64,000 nt of DNA from an uncultured Armatimonadota bacterium (GCA_903904815.1 CAIVDU010000010.1:104692-168691), one strand, 5' to 3'; positions 8,889-17,889 are shown, numbered from the stretch's first letter. Made by a program: numbers and translations. The notes: generated by a model from the letters alone, not told the origin.

Positions 8889-9196
8889 GGATTAGCTATC
8901 AGGTTACCCGCAGAGGCTCCGCTTCGACCGTGCACGCATGGAATGTTGGCGGTTATCGGTCCAGGGCAAGATGCCTCCCAATTCCGGCTGCCCCGCGGCT
9001 GGAATCTTCGTTTCTCCGCAGACCGCCTACAAACTCAACGCACTCTCGAACTGAACATTCCGGACTGCAAACTGCGAGCTGCAAACTCCACCAGAATGAT
9101 TCGTTTCACCGCCGTCCAGCTGGAACAACGTACGCCAACACAAAACAAAAAGGGCCTGCCGACTTTGTCGACAGGCCCTCATTCGAAGCCCCTTCC
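8889..9196. other. Intergenic region between sucC and the S53 peptidase gene
   Basis: These 308 bp hold the sucC-aspS promoter region and, at 9151-9179, the terminator of the upstream peptidase gene. A purine/pyrimidine-biased stretch near 9050-9090 (CTGCAAACTGCGAGCTGCAAACT) contains a short imperfect direct repeat. I see no gene. Confidence 0.5.
9151..9179 (-). terminator. Terminator of the S53 peptidase gene
   Basis: Stem AGGGCCTG / CAGGCCCT with an inner CGAC / GTCG pair and a 3-base loop. Reading minus, the hairpin is followed by TTTTGTTTT. It lies 18 bp past the peptidase stop. Confidence 0.88.
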
Positions 9197-10912
9197 TTAG
9201 TTCTGATAGAACGAGTAGGAGACGCCGATCGAATCGACGCTGTACAGGAACGTCTGGTTGACGCGGGTGTAGGCTTTCTGGGGCAGGAGTGCTCGGGAAA
9301 GCACGCTCACGTTGCCAGACGCATCGACGTACTGCTGAGCCTGAGCCGTCGACAGGGTCACCGTGTACGTGCTGTTCGTCGTCAACAGCAACGGAGTGGC
9401 GAACAGATCATAGGTAGCCGTCTTGTAGTTGTACAAGAAGATTTCGTTGATCGCATTCGGGAACTCAGCCTTGGCCGTGATCGTGAACGTCGCGGAGGCT
9501 GCTTTCGCCGGAATCGCGCCGTTAATCGTGAAGTGGGCTCGGACGTCTGCCGTGGAACCGAGGCCCGCGAATGGAACTCCGCGAACTTGGTAAGTGACCC
9601 CGTCCGTAGCAGCCAAGCTGGAAACACTCGTTGAAACGGGCGTTCCCGTCGGCGAACTCGCTTGATCCGGTGCGCCCGTAACCGTAACGACGCCTTGTGT
9701 TAGGTCGAGCGGCGATCCACAACCAGTGATGTAGTCCCAGCCAACTGACGCCGAAAAGGTTCCAGCCGAACCCTGAGTGATATCTCGGAAGTGTGACGTT
9801 CCGAGCAGGCTGTAGATCAAATTCTCTTCGACCGTCGTACTAGCAAAGAATGTGTTCGTAGTGTTGAGGATCCCCGCAACCACTGGGCATGCCACGCTCG
9901 TGCCTCCAAAGACGTACCAAGGGTTGGAAGTTCCCCCTCCGAGGTCGCTCGTCGAGTACACGGCAACACCGGTGTAGGGATCTGCAATGCCACCCAGGTC
10001 AGGCGCTCCGCGGAAAGTGCCCACCTTACTCGCGATGCCGTTCTGGAATGCAGGGCGAGGCTCGTAGGAGCTAGGACCACCGCCGCTGTCCGACCAAGCC
10101 GTCTCTTTGGTGACCACTGTCCCGGCGCCGTTCATGAACAGGGACGTACCACCAACGCCCACGACGTTTGGAGACGTGGATGGATACTCTTGGACTCCGC
10201 CAAAGTCGCCCGCAGACGCCAAGAACACCACTCCACTCTTTACGTAGTAGTGGTCATAGCCTAGCTCGGACGTCCCCAAGCCCTCAAAAGGGTAACCCCA
10301 GCTGTTTGAAACTTCCTTGACGTTCAGAAGGCTTGCCGCGATCTGGTTGCAAGCATCCAAATTGCCGTCGCTCGATTCGATAACGTAAATCTTTGCGTCT
10401 GGGGCTAACGCGTGGGCCCACTCGATGTCGAGAGCCTCTTCTCCGTTCCAACCCTTGTCGACGGGAGGAGTTGTTCCCGAGACCTGATAGACAACCTGGA
10501 ATACCTTGTTGCTGCTAGCAAGAGGATCGCTAGACGTTTCTTGAGGAAGACCGAAAGTTTGTGAAAAATGGTTGAAGTCGGTAAGCGCCGTTGCAAGGTG
10601 ACCGTAATCTACCACGGCAATTGCTTTCGAGCCTCTCAGCGAGACGTTATAGGCATTTCTAACGTCGGCCGGATGGAATCCGGGAGGAAAGCCTCCAACA
10701 AGCGGACCATTCAGGTTGAGAGCAATCGGGCTGGCCTCTTGCGCACGAGGGTCTGGACCTTTATAGATCAAGTAGTTGGTGTGGGGCTTGGCGTGGTCAT
10801 ACCAGTGGACCGCCGTGGATGCCGGCACGACTACGTTGGGATCGTTCGAGTAGCTCGTGTGAATCGTTGAGGCGTAAGCTGCCTGAAGCGAGAAAGCGAT
10901 AAGTGCAAGCAT
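9197..10912 (-). CDS. Secreted sedolisin (S53) serine-carboxyl peptidase without propeptide
   Basis: S53 peptidases are acid-tolerant secreted endopeptidases with a Ser-Glu-Asp triad. In this 571-residue protein the triad is visible: E158 and D162 in GWNGEEALDIEW, oxyanion D236 in SAGDFG, and S339 in GGTSVACP. The calcium site is DITQG (D377) with GWDYITGCGSP (D393). A short signal peptide (MLALIAFSLQAAYA) is followed by only about 60 residues before the catalytic fold begins (FHPADVRNAYN, about residue 79). The usual propeptide of about 150 residues is therefore absent. About 165 C-terminal residues form an extra beta-rich domain. AGGAGAG 8 bp before the ATG fixes the start. Confidence 0.93.
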   Translation of the reverse strand: MLALIAFSLQAAYASTIHTSYSNDPNVVVPASTAVHWYDHAKPHTNYLIYKGPDPRAQEASPIALNLNGPLVGGFPPGFHPADVRNAYNVSLRGSKAIAVVDYGHLATALTDFNHFSQTFGLPQETSSDPLASSNKVFQVVYQVSGTTPPVDKGWNGEEALDIEWAHALAPDAKIYVIESSDGNLDACNQIAASLLNVKEVSNSWGYPFEGLGTSELGYDHYYVKSGVVFLASAGDFGGVQEYPSTSPNVVGVGGTSLFMNGAGTVVTKETAWSDSGGGPSSYEPRPAFQNGIASKVGTFRGAPDLGGIADPYTGVAVYSTSDLGGGTSNPWYVFGGTSVACPVVAGILNTTNTFFASTTVEENLIYSLLGTSHFRDITQGSAGTFSASVGWDYITGCGSPLDLTQGVVTVTGAPDQASSPTGTPVSTSVSSLAATDGVTYQVRGVPFAGLGSTADVRAHFTINGAIPAKAASATFTITAKAEFPNAINEIFLYNYKTATYDLFATPLLLTTNSTYTVTLSTAQAQQYVDASGNVSVLSRALLPQKAYTRVNQTFLYSVDSIGVSYSFYQN

Positions 10913-11207
10913 TAGAGTGTCTCTCCTGTTCTGCGTGAGCCTCGACCAGCGAAATCAGCTGAAAGGGCATTGAATCTTTGATAAAGCATCAGGTGTCGTT
11001 TTCCTTACCGAGCCGTCAGAGATCCACTCATTTCCGGCCAACTAGAATATTCGCGATCCGCAGACCCCTCTATTCTAACCTGCCAGGCGAAAATACGCGA
11101 GTCCTCTCGGCTGAATTCCGCTACCTAAGACGTTATTTCGGGATTGATCGGTTCGCATCTCAGGCTGGAGACGTGGAAATCGCTTGCCGACAATTCTAAC
11201 AGGAACT
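10913..11207. other. Divergent promoter region
   Basis: This 295-bp gap separates the S53 peptidase (minus) from the ABC operon (plus) and should hold both promoters. I could not identify convincing -35/-10 pairs, hairpins or a gene in it. Confidence 0.4.
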
Positions 11208-12116
11208 ATGGCTCAGTCAATTGCGGTCTCGGATCTTGTCGTGAGGTATCCGTCCTCCGGCGGGAAGTATACGGAAGCGGTATCGAGTCTTTCCTTCGAG
11301 GTCAGGGAAGGGGAGATTGTTGGATTTCTTGGTCCGAACGGGGCGGGAAAGTCGTCAACGCTCAAGGCGCTGATGGGGTTCGTCCCCGCATCGAGCGGAC
11401 AATGCGAGATTTACGGGCATGCTGCGGGTTCCGTTGCTGCGCGCCGAGTCACCGGCTATCTCCCCGAAGTTGCCATGTATTACCCCTACCTCTCGCCCCT
11501 AGAGACCATGACGTTCTACGGGGAACTTCAGGGGCTTCGTGGGGCGGCCTTGAAGAAGGAAGCTCAGTCTATTCTTGAACTCGTTGGGCTGAGTAAGTGG
11601 ATGAAAACGCCAAATCGCAAATTGAGCAAGGGGATGCTTCAGCGCGTTGGCATCGCCCAAGCCTTGCTCGGAAGGCCTAAGCTCCTCATTCTGGATGAGG
11701 TCACGAGCGGGCTGGACCCCGTTGGACGTCAAGAACTCAGAGAGCTTCTTCGGAGTCGCCAGCGCCAAGGCGTTACGCTCTTCTTTTCAAGTCACGAACT
11801 GAGTGAAGTGGAAAACCTCTGCGATCGAATTTTGATTATCGACAAGGGACGCCTGATTGACGAAAGGGCTCTGGCTCCGCTTCAGGAAGAACTTCGGCAG
11901 TTTGCCGTCGTTTACTTGGGTGAAGTCGAGCTTGGCGATATTGCCCGAAGCGTCTCGTTCAGGGGAGAGTCGCGGCTCGCCTCGTTTGACACACGACCCA
12001 AATTGCTAGAAGCGGTGGATCGGATTCACTCAGCTTCGGGCAAAGTGGTCGATCTCATTGCTCGAGAGGGTTCTCTCGAGACCTACTTCATTGAAACCCT
12101 TAGGAGGGCCGCATGA
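11208..12116 (+). CDS. ABC transporter ATP-binding protein (ABC-2 type exporter)
   Basis: This ATPase subunit powers an ABC-2 exporter. Of its 302 residues, the first about 220 form the nucleotide-binding domain: Walker A GPNGAGKSST, Q-loop region, signature LSKGMLQRVG and Walker B LLILDEVTSGLDP with the switch histidine in FFSSHELSEVE. The extra C-terminal region of about 80 residues is common in CcmA/NodI-type ATPases. ATG at 11208 has AGGAA upstream; the in-frame codons before it are not needed. The stop overlaps the permease start (ATGA), so ATPase and membrane subunit are coupled. The exported substrate is unknown. Confidence 0.94.
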   Translation: MAQSIAVSDLVVRYPSSGGKYTEAVSSLSFEVREGEIVGFLGPNGAGKSSTLKALMGFVPASSGQCEIYGHAAGSVAARRVTGYLPEVAMYYPYLSPLETMTFYGELQGLRGAALKKEAQSILELVGLSKWMKTPNRKLSKGMLQRVGIAQALLGRPKLLILDEVTSGLDPVGRQELRELLRSRQRQGVTLFFSSHELSEVENLCDRILIIDKGRLIDERALAPLQEELRQFAVVYLGEVELGDIARSVSFRGESRLASFDTRPKLLEAVDRIHSASGKVVDLIAREGSLETYFIETLRRAA

Positions 12117-12886
12117 GGCCAAGAATCTGGATTACCCTGGCAAAGGGCGTCGTAACAGAGTCGATTCGTCGAAAGGATGTCTGGGTCCTCGCAATTCTGG
12201 GAGTCGTCATTATCTTTGCGGCGGCGGCTCTAGGACTCGTGGGAATCACGGGGCTTGAGATCTTTATGAAGGATCTTGCTGTTACCGTACTGGGCGCATT
12301 CTCGACGATTCTTGCCGTCCTGACCTCATCCCGGGTCTTCCCCGAAGAGGTCAAGAATCGGACGCTCTATCCGCTGCTGGCACGCCCCGTTCGGCGAGGA
12401 GACTTGCTGTTTGGTAAGTTCCTCGGCGCGGTCGTCGTCAGTTGGGCGGGCTTCTTGATCCTTGCAGCGCTGGTGAGCGCCGTGCTGTTTGGGCTTCATG
12501 TTCACCTTGGCGCGATTGCCTTTCAATACTTATTCGTGAAGTGTCTCGGACTAGCGGTGGTCTGTTCGGTCGGCTTGGGCCTGAGTACCGTAATGACTCC
12601 AGCCGCTGCTGCAACCACCACATTCATCCTTGCCTTCGGATCCCCGATGCTCTCTCGGGCACTCGTGTTAACTGCCCAAGGATCTCCGGCCTCGCTCCCG
12701 GTTTGCCGAGTTGTCGAAGCCTTTCTTCCCCAGACTCACCTTTTTGACCTTGGAGCGCGGCTGGTCTATATCGATTGGTCTCCCGTATCGTTGTCGGTCG
12801 TTGGGGGACTGCTGGGATATGCCGTCGTTTATTCCTCTTCCGCACTCTTTGGCAGTTGGCTGATCCTTCGAAGGCGGGCGTTCTGA
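12113..12886 (+). CDS. ABC-2 type transporter permease
   Basis: This 257-residue integral membrane protein has about six hydrophobic segments, including VLAILGVVIIFAAAALGLVG, FLGAVVVSWAGFLILAAL and a last helix near VVYSSSALFGSWLIL. VFPEEVKNRTLYPLLARPVRRGDLLFGKFLG is the typical cytoplasmic loop of ABC-2 permeases (split here as VFPEEVKNRT and RPVRRGDLLFGKF). It follows its ATPase by a 4-base overlap and precedes the next gene by a TGATG overlap, so the three proteins are made together. Confidence 0.88.
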   Translation: MRPRIWITLAKGVVTESIRRKDVWVLAILGVVIIFAAAALGLVGITGLEIFMKDLAVTVLGAFSTILAVLTSSRVFPEEVKNRTLYPLLARPVRRGDLLFGKFLGAVVVSWAGFLILAALVSAVLFGLHVHLGAIAFQYLFVKCLGLAVVCSVGLGLSTVMTPAAAATTTFILAFGSPMLSRALVLTAQGSPASLPVCRVVEAFLPQTHLFDLGARLVYIDWSPVSLSVVGGLLGYAVVYSSSALFGSWLILRRRAF

Positions 12887-13737
12887 TGAAAGCCACCTGG
12901 GGCGCCTGCGCCGCTATTGTCCTGGTGGGGGTAAGCGGTAATCAGGCTCGACAACTGGCAGACGTGGTGAATCCAAAGGTCCAACTCGCCGGAGTCGAAG
13001 CCCACGAGACGCATGCTTCGGCTTCGCTGCTCGGACAGTTTCGAATGTCGGCTGCGACCTGGCTGTACCTCCATGCCGACCTTTATTTGCACAACGGCGT
13101 CGAGATGAGGCCTCAAACCTCAACCGAGCAACACACCGGGCAACAGTCCGCAGTTGCGGGTACCTCTGATCTTGGCCAAGGAGAGGGAACGGGCGAGACC
13201 ACCGTGATTCCTGCCGCCAACCAGGACTTTCGCGGGTGGATCGGAGACCTCGAACGGGCTTGCGGCGCCTATAAGGATATGCGTGGACATACGCACAACC
13301 CCCCGGAAACTGCCATCCCTCTCTTTCGATTGATGACAACCGTTGATCCCTCATTCATTCCCGGATGGACTATGGGGGCCATGATCGTGGCGCGAAACAC
13401 CACGACGGGACCGCAAGACGCAGTGAAGTTCCTCAAGCGGGGAGTCGAAGAAAATCCCACTGAATTCCGCCTGAGATACGAGACCGGATTCTATTTGGCG
13501 GCCTACTCACGTTCGCTGGCCCAGGCTGTACCGTGGTTTGAGGAGGCTCGCAAACTTGCCTACACTCGGCATGACCTCTCACCGGATGAGTCGGATTCCT
13601 TGAGGGACACTTATCGATGGCTCGCCCTTTGCCTCCGAGACATGGGGCGAAAAAGAGAACAGCAACTGGTCGCGCAAGAGGGGATCGCCCGTTTCTCGGA
13701 CGATCCCGTGCTGCTTCGCCTAGTCCGAAACGGCTAG
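12886..13737 (+). CDS. Hypothetical TPR-like protein, third gene of the ABC-2 operon
   Basis: This 283-residue protein begins with a hydrophobic segment (WGACAAIVLVGVSG) that could be a signal anchor. A helical region, SAATWLYLHADLYLHNGV, follows. The middle (about 75-110) is polar and low in complexity (TSTEQHTGQQ, GQGEGTGETT). The C-terminal half has paired helices resembling tetratricopeptide repeats: FIPGWTMGAMIV, ALAVKFLKRG-like AVKFLKRGVEENP, and TYRWLALCLRDMGRKREQQ. The ATG overlaps the permease stop (TGATG), which implies a role tied to the exporter. I do not recognise a family. Confidence 0.7.
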   Translation: MKATWGACAAIVLVGVSGNQARQLADVVNPKVQLAGVEAHETHASASLLGQFRMSAATWLYLHADLYLHNGVEMRPQTSTEQHTGQQSAVAGTSDLGQGEGTGETTVIPAANQDFRGWIGDLERACGAYKDMRGHTHNPPETAIPLFRLMTTVDPSFIPGWTMGAMIVARNTTTGPQDAVKFLKRGVEENPTEFRLRYETGFYLAAYSRSLAQAVPWFEEARKLAYTRHDLSPDESDSLRDTYRWLALCLRDMGRKREQQLVAQEGIARFSDDPVLLRLVRNG

Positions 13738-13753
13738 GATGCGATTTTTAACT

Positions 13754-14704
13754 TCACCAAGGTCGCGTTTGATAGGTACCAAAAGATCGAATCACGACGT
13801 TCGGTCCTTCTTGCACGAGTCGGTAGGTGTGGAATACCGACACTGCTTTGCCCCAAGGATCGGTGTAATCCTGCTGAGCAAGCACGTTTGCGACATCGTG
13901 ACCGTTGGTCTTGACTTGGAGAATGCGATAGTTCGTCGTCCTCGGACCAGTGGCGCCATCTTTAAAGGTGTCGTAAAAGTCACCAGAGTTCAGCGAATAC
14001 CCATACCTGCCGTCGCTGTAAATGGCCACCCTGCCTGAACTTGGGCACAGCCGAGATATGGCTTCCGGATTTCGATCGTCAAAAACGATAGTCAAATCCT
14101 GTAGGGCATAGTCAAGATCGGTGTAATCTCCCCTTCCTCCAGATGGAGGAGTCCATCGATACTCTCTCCAGCCGTCGTTAATAGAGCCCCAATCCGAAGG
14201 TTCGCTGTTCACGATGATCACGCGATCCTGGGAAATGTAAGGGGGAAGAGAAGGATAGTAGTACCACGGTGAATAAACCCATGGCCCAACTGGCGAGAAA
14301 AGATAGAACCCAAATAGGAAAGAATCGTCTCTCCACCATCGATCGTAGTGGTAGTAACCCCACCGATAGCCGTCATGGAATAGGTCGTGATGATTCCATG
14401 CCCAGTCGTGAGGCTCATAGCGGCGCAACGGGGGCATGCGATCAACGGACACTCGGCCGGTCCGCAAATCCCTTGATACGTTGTTGTTGGTGCCGTAGTG
14501 GACCGTTCCGCGATTGTTTGACGTTGAGCGCTGGACGTCTCCTCGAGAAGAACCGTAGCTGCCCCGGTCCCCGCCGCTGCGCGAACCACCCCAACTACCG
14601 TGGTTGCCGTGGTCTCTCTGAGCGCTCACCGAGGCTCCCAGCGCAAAAACGAGGCAAACTGCCAAAGTCGCGAGGCCGTTGAATCGTAAATTCTTCACTA
14701 ACAT
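13754..14704 (-). CDS. Secreted Tyr/Trp/Gly-rich hypothetical protein
   Basis: A signal peptide (LATLAVCLVFALGASVSA, cut after SAQ) begins this 316-residue protein. Residues about 30-70 are a Gly/Ser/Arg-rich low-complexity stretch (GSWGGSRSGGDRGSYGSSRG). The next block is strikingly aromatic (YRWGYYHYDRWWRDD, YSPWYYYPSLPPY). The C-terminal 140 residues look like a compact alpha/beta domain ending VIRSFGTYQTRPW. The aromatic middle part resembles spacer segments of bacterial cell-surface proteins, but no function can be assigned. It converges on the TPR-like gene with a 16-bp gap. ATG at 14704 follows GGGAG; an upstream TTG is less likely. Confidence 0.65.
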   Translation of the reverse strand: MLVKNLRFNGLATLAVCLVFALGASVSAQRDHGNHGSWGGSRSGGDRGSYGSSRGDVQRSTSNNRGTVHYGTNNNVSRDLRTGRVSVDRMPPLRRYEPHDWAWNHHDLFHDGYRWGYYHYDRWWRDDSFLFGFYLFSPVGPWVYSPWYYYPSLPPYISQDRVIIVNSEPSDWGSINDGWREYRWTPPSGGRGDYTDLDYALQDLTIVFDDRNPEAISRLCPSSGRVAIYSDGRYGYSLNSGDFYDTFKDGATGPRTTNYRILQVKTNGHDVANVLAQQDYTDPWGKAVSVFHTYRLVQEGPNVVIRSFGTYQTRPW

Positions 14705-14775
14705 AACTCCCAATAGTAGAAACGACCAAATTCGTTCAGAGTTTCCTTAGACCTGGTCTCAGAGTTTCCGTTTGC

Positions 14776-15828
14776 ATGAAGGAATTAGCCGAATCGGCCA
14801 ATATGTTTAGGATGAGCAAACGACGCATCGCAATTTTGCCTGGTGACGGGATTGGCCCGGAGATCATGGACGCCGTCCTCAAGATTCTTGATTCGGCGGG
14901 GTTTGAAGCCAACTACGTCGCTCTTGAAGCGGGCCAGACGGCTCTCGACAAGGGCCTACCTGCGATGCCGCCGGCAACGATCGAAACAATTCGCGAAATC
15001 GGGATCGCCCTAAAGAGTCCCACCACCACGCCAATAGGAAAAGGACACACGAGCGCCAACGTCGCCCTGCGACAAGCCTTGGACCTCTTCGCCAATGTCC
15101 GACCCGCCATTACCCTGCCCGGCGTGGTCGGATACTTCGACAAATCCCGCATCGATATCATCATCGTTCGCGAGAACACAGAGGACCTTTATGCGGGGGT
15201 TGAGTACCAGCCTCATCCCGATGTCGCCCTGGCCACGAAGATCATTACCCGGCTCAGCTGTCGAAGATTGTGTAAGTACGCCTTTGAAATGATGGTTCGG
15301 CAAGATCGAAAGCGGATCACCGCTGTTCACAAGGCCAACATCATGAAACTGACGGACGGAATGTTCCTTGAGGAGTTCTACCGGATGGCCAAGGAGTATC
15401 CGCAGATCAAAGCCGACGACATAATCGTCGACAACTGTTGCATGCAGCTGGTGATCAAGCCTGAGACGTTCGATGTCTTGGTCACCGAGAACCTTTATGG
15501 TGATATCGTCAGCGATCTTTGCGCTGGTCTGGTTGGCGGACTTGGCCTTGCGCCAGGAGCCAATATTGGGGAGTCATGCGCCGTGTTCGAAGCCGTCCAC
15601 GGATCAGCGCCGGACATTGCCGGGAAGGGCATCGCTAACCCAACCGCACTGCTCTTTAGTGCATTGATGATGCTTTGCCACATTGGCGAAACGGAACTCG
15701 CAGACCGAATAAGCCGAGCCGTGATGCGTGTGCTAGCTGACGGCAAGATTGTGACCGGGGATCTTGGTGGCACTGCGTCAACGACGGAGTACACCGACGC
15801 GGTGATACGCGAGTTGCAAAACAGCTAA
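14776..15828 (+). CDS. Isocitrate dehydrogenase, NAD-dependent type (isocitrate/isopropylmalate family)
   Basis: This enzyme oxidises and decarboxylates isocitrate to 2-oxoglutarate. The 350-residue length and the motif SPTTTPIGKGHTSANVALRQ match the short NAD-type isocitrate dehydrogenases. RENTEDLYAGVE and the metal-site region NLYGDIVSDLCAGLVGGLG are conserved. The cofactor motif HGSAPDIAGKGIANP has Asp-Ile in the positions that favour NAD over NADP, an inference from known IDH and IPMDH structures. ATGs at 14776, 14803 and 14812 are all possible; the last, MSKRRIAILPGDGIG, matches usual family starts. Its stop overlaps the rfbD-like start (TAATG). Confidence 0.88.
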   Translation: MKELAESANMFRMSKRRIAILPGDGIGPEIMDAVLKILDSAGFEANYVALEAGQTALDKGLPAMPPATIETIREIGIALKSPTTTPIGKGHTSANVALRQALDLFANVRPAITLPGVVGYFDKSRIDIIIVRENTEDLYAGVEYQPHPDVALATKIITRLSCRRLCKYAFEMMVRQDRKRITAVHKANIMKLTDGMFLEEFYRMAKEYPQIKADDIIVDNCCMQLVIKPETFDVLVTENLYGDIVSDLCAGLVGGLGLAPGANIGESCAVFEAVHGSAPDIAGKGIANPTALLFSALMMLCHIGETELADRISRAVMRVLADGKIVTGDLGGTASTTEYTDAVIRELQNS

Positions 15829-16700
15829 TGCATATTCTGGTGGTGGGTGGGTCCGGGATGCTCGGATCGGATTTGCGGGTGGAACTCGAACTTCGTGGCC
15901 ACGAAGTGGTGGCGCCCTCTCACGCGGATTTCGACCTGACCGACCCGGTGAGTTCTGGCCGCGTACTTGCCGAGGAGTTCGGGAACTTCGAACTTTGTAT
16001 CAACTGTGCCGCGTACACGGCAGTCGACAAAGCCGAGCAAGACATTCGCGCCACGACCGAATTGAACGCGATCGCCCCTGGCTACCTCGCCCACGCATGC
16101 AACGCGGCCAAGATGCGACTGATTCATCTCAGCACAGATTTCGTTTTCGACGGGACCGCGAGCACGCCCTATACGGAGGAGTCGCGGGTGCATCCCCTGG
16201 GCGCCTATGGACGCTCAAAGGAAGCCGGAGAGCGGGAAGTCCTGCAGTCGCATTTCAATGCGATCGTTGTGCGCACCGCTTGGCTGTACGGTCCCCATGG
16301 ACATTCCTTTCCGAGATCGATCATCAAAGCTTGGAAAGCGGGCAAAAGCCTGCGGGTCGTGAATGACCAAATTGGCTGTCCTACCCACACCGTCGAACTC
16401 GCCCGCGTTTTGACCGACATCGCAGAACAGAATCTCTTTCCGGGGGTCTACCATGCGGTTGGTCCCGAAGCCATGACCTGGTTCGATTTTGCCAAGCGCG
16501 CAGTTCGGACCTATGCCGATTTTCATAAAATCGACTCTCCCATCGAGATAGAGCCGATCTCTACTTCAGATTGGATCACCCCCGCGAAACGCCCGGCATA
16601 CAGCGTGTTATCCACCTCCAAGCTCGAAGCGGCTGGCGTTGGGCCTCAGAAGCCTGTCGATGAGTCATTGGTAGATTTTGTGGCGCATCTCGACGAGTAG
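15828..16700 (+). CDS. rfbD: dTDP-4-dehydrorhamnose reductase-like protein
   Basis: This 290-residue short-chain reductase has the RmlD layout. The Rossmann motif GGSGMLGSDL is at the N-terminus, the NCAAYTAVDKAE stretch is an RmlD hallmark, STDFVFDGT follows, and the catalytic pair lies in YGRSKEAGE (Tyr, Lys). RTAWLYGP and the late GVYHAVG are also family typical. RmlD makes dTDP-L-rhamnose for cell-surface glycans. No rfbA, rfbB or rfbC is adjacent. Instead it is translationally coupled to isocitrate dehydrogenase (1-base overlap), an unusual pairing. Confidence 0.87.
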   Translation: MHILVVGGSGMLGSDLRVELELRGHEVVAPSHADFDLTDPVSSGRVLAEEFGNFELCINCAAYTAVDKAEQDIRATTELNAIAPGYLAHACNAAKMRLIHLSTDFVFDGTASTPYTEESRVHPLGAYGRSKEAGEREVLQSHFNAIVVRTAWLYGPHGHSFPRSIIKAWKAGKSLRVVNDQIGCPTHTVELARVLTDIAEQNLFPGVYHAVGPEAMTWFDFAKRAVRTYADFHKIDSPIEIEPISTSDWITPAKRPAYSVLSTSKLEAAGVGPQKPVDESLVDFVAHLDE

Positions 16701-16761
16701 TCCACTAGCCATTCATTTGTCGTTGAGACGGCGCTCCCACTATGATGCGAGTTAGGTTCCT

Positions 16762-17463
16762 ATGAGACTCTTCTCGACCTCGGCCCTCATCCTTGTCGTT
16801 ACCTGCAGCCACGCGATTTCGAGAGACCACGGCATCCGAAAAATGTCGTTCACCCGAACGCAGGGAACGGGGCGAATCCAGGTTTCCTGGGAGATCCCAA
16901 CTGCTCATACGCCTTTAGCGACCTTAGTTCGCGCAGACCTGGAGAAGAGCATTCGGCGCATTGAGAGGCAGGGATTGAAGAACATCTCTACCTCGTTAAT
17001 CGATAAGGATCACCCAGGCTACGGGGTCACCGTCAAGTTGGGTTTGACGTACCATTCAGACTCTTTGATAAGCGAAGGCGGAACCGACTACGACTGGCCG
17101 GGTTCGGCGAGCCTCTCGTCAACTACTGCGGTCACGAAGAACTGGGGAGTGATCGACGGGAAACCATCGGTGCTCTCCCTATTGGATGTCGTTCGGAAAG
17201 ACCGCCATTCAGTAGATGCGTTGAAAGCCAAACTGAGCATGGAGCTTCAGACCATTTTGGCCCCCAAACATGCCTCTCAATACGCGAATCGAGCACCGAC
17301 CGATCTGAGGCGACGCGACTGGGGTGTCAGCCCCGAAGGCTTGATTTGGTACGTCTCCGATCCCGACAGAGCCCACTGGGTGGATTCAGTGATCTTAACA
17401 TGGGCGACTGTAGGTAGCCTATTAGATCCGCAGGGACCGCTCGGAGCTCACGCCGCGCATTAA
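16762..17463 (+). CDS. Secreted hypothetical protein, possibly DUF3298/RsiV-like
   Basis: The 233-residue protein has a short signal sequence (LFSTSALILVVTCSHA). The rest is mixed alpha/beta without membrane segments. NWGVIDGKPSVLSLLDVV resembles the conserved core of the DUF3298 (RsiV/PdaC C-terminal) domain, where a beta strand ends in a glycine turn and leads to Leu-x-Leu-x-Asp-(L/V). This assignment is tentative. It lies 61 bp after rfbD and 22 bp before the VOC gene on the same strand. Confidence 0.6.
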   Translation: MRLFSTSALILVVTCSHAISRDHGIRKMSFTRTQGTGRIQVSWEIPTAHTPLATLVRADLEKSIRRIERQGLKNISTSLIDKDHPGYGVTVKLGLTYHSDSLISEGGTDYDWPGSASLSSTTAVTKNWGVIDGKPSVLSLLDVVRKDRHSVDALKAKLSMELQTILAPKHASQYANRAPTDLRRRDWGVSPEGLIWYVSDPDRAHWVDSVILTWATVGSLLDPQGPLGAHAAH

Positions 17464-17485
17464 CTTTGCGACCGTTTAGCTCCCC

Positions 17486-17878
17486 ATGACCACCCTATCT
17501 GGCGTTCACCATGTTGCGATCATCGCCTCGGACTATGACGTTTCTAAGCGCTTCTATCTGGATGTGATCGGGTGTGAGGTTGTCAGCGAGATGTTCAGGG
17601 CCGAGAGAAACTCCCACAAGCTGAACTTGCGTTTGCCGGACGGGATCGAGATTGAGCTCTTTTCTTTCCCGACACCTCCAGTACGAGTGAGCCATCCCGA
17701 AGCTTGCGGTCTGCGCCATCTCGCATTGCGCGTAGGCAACATTGAAGCTGCTTTAGCGCATCTCAGGGTGCTCGGCGTGACTCATGAAGACGTACGAATC
17801 GACGAGCTTACCGGCGCCCGATTCTGCTTCTTCGCAGACCCGGACGGATTGCCCATAGAACTATACGAAGTCGACTAA
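17486..17878 (+). CDS. VOC-family metalloenzyme (glyoxalase/GloA2-like)
   Basis: This 130-residue protein contains two beta-alpha-beta-beta-beta modules of the vicinal-oxygen-chelate fold. The likely metal ligands are the histidine in GVHHVAI, the glutamate in GIEIELF, the histidine in LRHLALRV and the glutamate in PIELYEVD. It is closest in pattern to the small YaeR/SMU-type lactoylglutathione-lyase-like proteins. The true substrate is not evident. Confidence 0.85.
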   Translation: MTTLSGVHHVAIIASDYDVSKRFYLDVIGCEVVSEMFRAERNSHKLNLRLPDGIEIELFSFPTPPVRVSHPEACGLRHLALRVGNIEAALAHLRVLGVTHEDVRIDELTGARFCFFADPDGLPIELYEVD

Positions 17879-17889
17879 TCAACCGGCAC

